A stretch of 9,412 nucleotides of DNA from an uncultured Flavobacteriales bacterium (GTDB lineage: Bacteria; Bacteroidota; Bacteroidia; Flavobacteriales_D; Sanyastnellaceae). A program made the position numbers and the translations under genes. Below are positions 6,562 through 9,412 of this stretch, piece by piece. The DNA lies in the NCBI GenBank assembly GCA_937897625.1, contig CALCNZ010000138.1:1-9412 (forward strand), given 5' to 3'. The notes under the pieces are model-generated. The model was given only the letters and a program-made list of their open reading frames with translations. It was not told the origin of the DNA and did no database searches. The first letter of the stretch is position 1, and every line of letters starts with the position of its first letter.

Positions 6562-7389
6562 TTAATCGAAAAGAGTAGGTCCTTCGTTTGCTCTCCTTTT
6601 CTTCGCGCGTGATTCTCCCATTCCGAACAATTCAATGTGTTGATGAAGAATGAAGGATGTTTCGGGAAGTAGCGCGTCTCCGGTTGGTTTCAATAAATCG
6701 CTTCCTTCTGCTTGAATGCTTTTAATGTCGGTACTCACGGGATAGGCATTCAGTTCAAGATCAATAACAGGTTGCAGAATTGCAGAGATATCTGCGAGGT
6801 GTGCTTGAGGATCGAGCCACAATTCTTCTTGTTGTTTCGAAAGAATAAGAGGACAACGCGGATGTCCAATTTGTTGAAGCACTCCAGGAGGCGCAGCTGT
6901 TGTTACGATTGCGTAGGAGTGAAGTGTTTCTTGCGTAGAGGGATTTCTCCATTCGTCGTATACGCCTGCAAAGGCGAAAGGATTTTTTCCATTTGAAAGA
7001 AAAACACAATGCGGAAAAGAGAGTCCCCCGCGCTCGGGTCCTTCGTAAAACGCATCGGCAATCACCAAACAACGTTTTCTTCGAATGGGTATTCGGAAGA
7101 ACGGTTTTTCGAGGATTCCCTTCGAACCAGAAAAAAAGAATGAATTGTCTTTGTTGTGATCGCCTTCGGCACGTGCGTTCAAAACATATTTCGGTTTATC
7201 TGCCCAAGCCGGAGTAAATCCGAAAGTTGAATTACGAATTTCCGATTTGTTTTCTTGCGTAATAATGAGTCCTTGTTTTCCTGCACCAATGTTGGCCTGC
7301 GGTTTAAACACGACTCCTTTGCCAATCTCTGCGCGAAAGGCTTTTTGAATTTCTTCAATTTTAGAAACTACGGCGTAACGTCCACACAT
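6562..7389 (-). CDS. SRAP (SOS response-associated peptidase; YedK/HMCES-like) abasic-site protein
   Basis: SRAP proteins form a stable covalent DNA-protein crosslink with abasic sites in single-stranded DNA through Cys2, shielding them from cleavage and error-prone processing. Cys2 follows the initiator Met (MCGRY), which fixes the start. Other expected active-site residues are seen: NARAE (71-75, Asn71), DAFYEG (112-117, Glu116) and GHPRCP (175-180, His176). Two positions differ from the common pattern: FYEG where FYEW is usual and HPRCP where HxRMP is usual. The 275 residues exceed the roughly 222 of E. coli YedK; the extra C-terminal tail has a basic RAKKRR patch (261-266) and ends GPTLFD, similar to a sliding-clamp-binding peptide. 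It lies 2 bases upstream of dnaE2, so the two are almost certainly co-transcribed. I see no recognisable LexA box in the 33 bases upstream, though LexA sites are not well defined in this phylum. The family is sure; autoproteolysis and clamp binding are inferred. Confidence 0.93.
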   Translation of the reverse strand: MCGRYAVVSKIEEIQKAFRAEIGKGVVFKPQANIGAGKQGLIITQENKSEIRNSTFGFTPAWADKPKYVLNARAEGDHNKDNSFFFSGSKGILEKPFFRIPIRRKRCLVIADAFYEGPERGGLSFPHCVFLSNGKNPFAFAGVYDEWRNPSTQETLHSYAIVTTAAPPGVLQQIGHPRCPLILSKQQEELWLDPQAHLADISAILQPVIDLELNAYPVSTDIKSIQAEGSDLLKPTGDALLPETSFILHQHIELFGMGESRAKKRRANEGPTLFD

Positions 7390-7422
7390 GGTGCAAAATT
7401 GAGAAGTTAGTTTGTAGTGAAT

Positions 7423-8151
7423 TTACGAAACAAACGAAGAAATTACGTCTTCCAAAAAAGTTTTTGAGGCGGCTACATTTTCAATGTGTCCCATGTGTCC
7501 AATTTCAGGCACGCGAGTCACTTTCGCATTCGGAAGTTGTTGCCATTCCGGATTCATTTTATCTAAGGAAAGTACTTTGTCGTTTTCACCCGCGAAATAG
7601 TAAATAGGGAATTCCGAAGATTGAAAAAAAGGAATGGATGATTCGCGATTGCGCATAGCGACGAGGCTTTGCACCGTGCTTTCAGCGGTCATGCTTTCAA
7701 TTTTATTCAATTGTTCATTTATGGTTTCGCGGTGCTTGTCTGGTTGGTGAAAGAGTCCGTCGATTAAGTTAGCGGCATACAGTGCCTTGTGTTTTTTGGC
7801 AGCCTCTATAGCGCGCAAGCGGTCTTGTTTTTTCAATTCGCTATCGGCATCGGCGGTGGAATGGAAGAAGACAAAGCCTTTGGTTTGATTCGGAAAGTTC
7901 TTTGCGAGTTGCGCGGCAACATAACCGCCCATGGAATGACCTATCCAGATGTATTCATCCGAATCTTGTGGGTCGATTTGATTCAAAATATGATTAGCAA
8001 ATTCTTCAATGGAAGGAGAAGAAAGGGTGTCATTGTTTCCGTGTCCCGCGAGCTGAGGCGTGTACAATGAAATAGGGAAATGGGAAGGAAGAATTTCCTT
8101 CCACATTTCATAGTTTCCTAGAAAGCCATGTATAGCAATTATTTTTATCAT
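7423..8151 (-). CDS. Alpha/beta hydrolase
   Basis: This is a small cytoplasmic hydrolase of the alpha/beta fold. The 242 residues show the oxyanion region HGFLGN (8-13), the nucleophile elbow GHSMGG (71-76, Ser73), a helical cap (about 100-175), the acid Asp191 in FAGENDKV (187-194) and the catalytic His219 in IGHMGHIE (217-224). The triad is therefore complete and in the right order. Nothing identifies the substrate; the sequence resembles general esterase or lipase-like and BioH/MenH-like members equally, and no biotin or menaquinone gene is nearby. There is no signal peptide. Its ATG overlaps the stop of the YihY-like gene (TAATG), which points to one mRNA with coupled translation. The 33-base gap to SRAP is small enough for read-through. 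Confidence 0.9.
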   Translation of the reverse strand: MIKIIAIHGFLGNYEMWKEILPSHFPISLYTPQLAGHGNNDTLSSPSIEEFANHILNQIDPQDSDEYIWIGHSMGGYVAAQLAKNFPNQTKGFVFFHSTADADSELKKQDRLRAIEAAKKHKALYAANLIDGLFHQPDKHRETINEQLNKIESMTAESTVQSLVAMRNRESSIPFFQSSEFPIYYFAGENDKVLSLDKMNPEWQQLPNAKVTRVPEIGHMGHIENVAASKTFLEDVISSFVS

Positions 8152-9095
8152 TAAAGCTTGTGCTTAGACAAACGTGTTGATCTTAATTTTTTTCGAATGA
8201 GGGCATTCAGGTCGAATCCAACGAGAAGAATAACCATGTTCAAATTCAACCAAATGAGAATAACCATGAGCGTTCCGAGTGATCCGTATAGCTTATTGAA
8301 TTGCGCGAAATTCTCTAGGAAGTAACTGAATCCATACGATGTTGCAATGAGCAGCACAGTGGTGAAAATACTTCCTGTGTTTAGGAATTTCCAGTTTTTG
8401 CGAATGCGCATATTAATACCAGAATTGTATAAAACGGTTATGATACAATAGATAAAAGAAATTGAAATGAACCATTGTCCAAAAGTGAGAAATGGAATAA
8501 CGCCCTTGTCGCCTATTATGCCTTTTTCATGCATAGCCAAGAAGGTACTTTCGCTCAGCGATGTCAGAATTATCGTAAGTAGAAACATAATGCCCAAGAC
8601 AAGCATCATGATAAAACTAATTATTCGAACAATGAACGGGTGTGTTGAAACTTCAATGTGTTGGCTACTTTGAAAGGCCTGCATAATGGCATTCATGCTG
8701 GCAGAGGCGTAGTAAAACATTAATACAAAACCGATAGACAACAAGGTCGATTGCTTCTTGTTAATTAAATCGTAAAGTGTTCCTTCAATAAATTGAAATG
8801 TGTCGCCGGGTAATATGCTTTTGAATCCAAGAAATACATCTTCTTGGAAATTGGCAATGGGGATAAATGGAATTAAAGTGAAGAGGGTAATAATGGCTGG
8901 AAAAAACGCGAGAAATATTCGGAATGAAATGCTTGCAGATCGCATGGTGGTTCGCACATCGGAGAAGGCAATAATTAGGAATGAAGATATTTCCCAAAGA
9001 TTTAATCCGCCAAATCCGTATGGGTGATAACGTTCAAGAAATCTTCGAACCTTAAAAAGCCAAGCGGCATAACGTTTGAATTTTTTCTTTGTCAT
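8151..9095 (-). CDS. YihY/BrkB (UPF0761) family membrane protein
   Basis: This is a multi-spanning inner-membrane protein of the YihY/virulence factor BrkB family, once wrongly annotated as ribonuclease BN; its molecular function is not established. The 314 residues start with a basic, soluble stretch (MTKKKFKRYAAWLFKVRRFL) and hold about six hydrophobic segments (about 55-80, 117-139, 154-178, 202-224, 240-262 and 272-295). The family pattern is clear in SASISFRIFLAFFPAIITLF (53-72) and in the last helix region YGSLGTLMVILIWLNLN (270-286) followed by GFDLNA. The C-terminus is strongly basic (RKKLRSTRLSKHKL), probably cytoplasmic. Its ATG overlaps the nadC stop as ATGA and its stop overlaps the hydrolase ATG, so it is embedded in an operon. 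Confidence in the family is high; the function remains unknown. Confidence 0.92.
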   Translation of the reverse strand: MTKKKFKRYAAWLFKVRRFLERYHPYGFGGLNLWEISSFLIIAFSDVRTTMRSASISFRIFLAFFPAIITLFTLIPFIPIANFQEDVFLGFKSILPGDTFQFIEGTLYDLINKKQSTLLSIGFVLMFYYASASMNAIMQAFQSSQHIEVSTHPFIVRIISFIMMLVLGIMFLLTIILTSLSESTFLAMHEKGIIGDKGVIPFLTFGQWFISISFIYCIITVLYNSGINMRIRKNWKFLNTGSIFTTVLLIATSYGFSYFLENFAQFNKLYGSLGTLMVILIWLNLNMVILLVGFDLNALIRKKLRSTRLSKHKL

Positions 9096-9379
9096 TTAAT
9101 TGCTTTCAAACTTAAATCGAAACTTTTTACATGGTGCGTCAAAGCGCCCATGCTTATGTAATTTACACCGGTTTCAGCGTAACTCACTAGGGTGCTTTCA
9201 TTAATTCCACCGCTCGCTTCTGTTTCAACACGGCCGTTGATAAAGGCTACGGCTTCGCGAATTTGGTCTGGCGAAAAATTGTCGAGCATGATTCGAAATG
9301 CAATACCAGTCTCTAGAACTTCTTCAATCTCTTGCAAGTTTCTTGTTTCTACTTCAATTTTTAAATCGAGATTTTGTTC
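9092..9379 (-). CDS. nadC: Nicotinate-nucleotide pyrophosphorylase (quinolinate phosphoribosyltransferase) NadC, C-terminal part
   Basis: NadC converts quinolinate and PRPP to nicotinate mononucleotide, with CO2 and pyrophosphate released, in de novo NAD synthesis in the cytoplasm. Only the last 95 codons are genuine. They carry the type II phosphoribosyltransferase barrel motifs KIEVETRN (7-14), IMLDNF (30-35), EASGGI (54-59) and YISMGALTHH (74-83), numbered from the first genuine codon. The N-terminal domain and the first half of the barrel are missing because the contig runs into sequencing adapter. The Met and next four codons that would open the frame at 9394 are adapter-encoded (MLFRS) and must not be taken as the start. 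The stop overlaps the ATG of the YihY-like gene as ATGA. Confidence 0.95.
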   Translation of the reverse strand, partial: EQNLDLKIEVETRNLQEIEEVLETGIAFRIMLDNFSPDQIREAVAFINGRVETEASGGINESTLVSYAETGVNYISMGALTHHVKSFDLSLKAIK

Positions 9380-9412
9380 AGATCGGAAGAGCACACGTCT
9401 GAACTCCAGTCA
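9380..9412 (+). other. Illumina TruSeq adapter left at the contig end
   Basis: The final 33 bases, opening AGATCGGAAGAGCACACGTC and running on to the window end in TCCAGTCA, are identical to the standard Illumina TruSeq read-1 adapter as I know it. They begin immediately after a clean nadC codon and have no biological content. The window therefore ends at a read-through artefact, and anything translated from here is spurious. Confidence 0.98.

Noticed and set aside
7390..7422. A LexA-type operator or promoter in the 33 bases before SRAP
   Set aside because: No clear palindrome is present. CAATTTTG at 7394-7401 (minus strand) partly fits the -7 element, but there is no -33 partner and it is too close to the ATG.
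9380..9394. ATG at 9394 as the start of a small nadC-like gene
   Set aside because: The codons come from adapter sequence, and the protein would lack the N-terminal half of NadC.

Overview
The window looks like part of a Bacteroidota genome, probably a flavobacterium-like member (order Flavobacteriales; the family is not resolved). The protein families are typical of that phylum: a short-type QueG, an ExbB-ExbD-TonB set followed by FolC, and a roughly 980-residue DnaE2-type polymerase. Genes are tightly packed, the base composition is AT-leaning, and Shine-Dalgarno sequences are almost absent, which also fits. The window is an assembled fragment. It begins inside queG, and its last 33 bases are an exact Illumina TruSeq adapter, so the nadC gene at the right edge is cut by an artefact and not by biology.

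Layout: only queG (left edge) is on the plus strand. The other nine genes lie head to tail on the minus strand. Read in their direction of transcription, right to left, they are: nadC (3' part), a YihY/BrkB membrane protein, an alpha/beta hydrolase, an SRAP (YedK/HMCES-like) protein, a DnaE2-type polymerase, exbB, exbD, a TonB-like protein and folC. Junctions are very tight: an ATGA overlap (nadC/yihY), TAATG overlaps (yihY/hydrolase and exbD/tonB), 2 bases (SRAP/dnaE2), 4 bases (tonB/folC) and 11 bases (exbB/exbD). The only sizeable gap on this strand is 110 bases between dnaE2 and exbB; it is the likeliest place for an internal promoter. folC and queG converge and share a TTAA that holds both stop codons.

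How the genes fit together: nadC (NAD synthesis), the YihY-like membrane protein and the hydrolase form one coupled group with no obvious common pathway. SRAP plus DnaE2 form a DNA-damage-tolerance pair: one protein that covalently captures abasic sites and one translesion-type replicative polymerase. Both carry a short motif resembling a sliding-clamp-binding peptide. ExbB, ExbD and the TonB-like protein make a proton-driven inner-membrane motor that energises outer-membrane transport or envelope functions, with folC (folate polyglutamylation) attached downstream. QueG makes the last step of the tRNA modification queuosine.

Most of the window is ordinary core genome. The points most worth a second look are the SRAP-DnaE2 pair, which has no Y-family polymerase beside it, its clamp-motif pattern, the ambiguous dnaE2 start, an excess of TTCGAA, and the adapter at the right end. 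No RNA gene, CRISPR array, insertion sequence or prophage feature was seen, and no gene-free stretch exceeds 110 bases.
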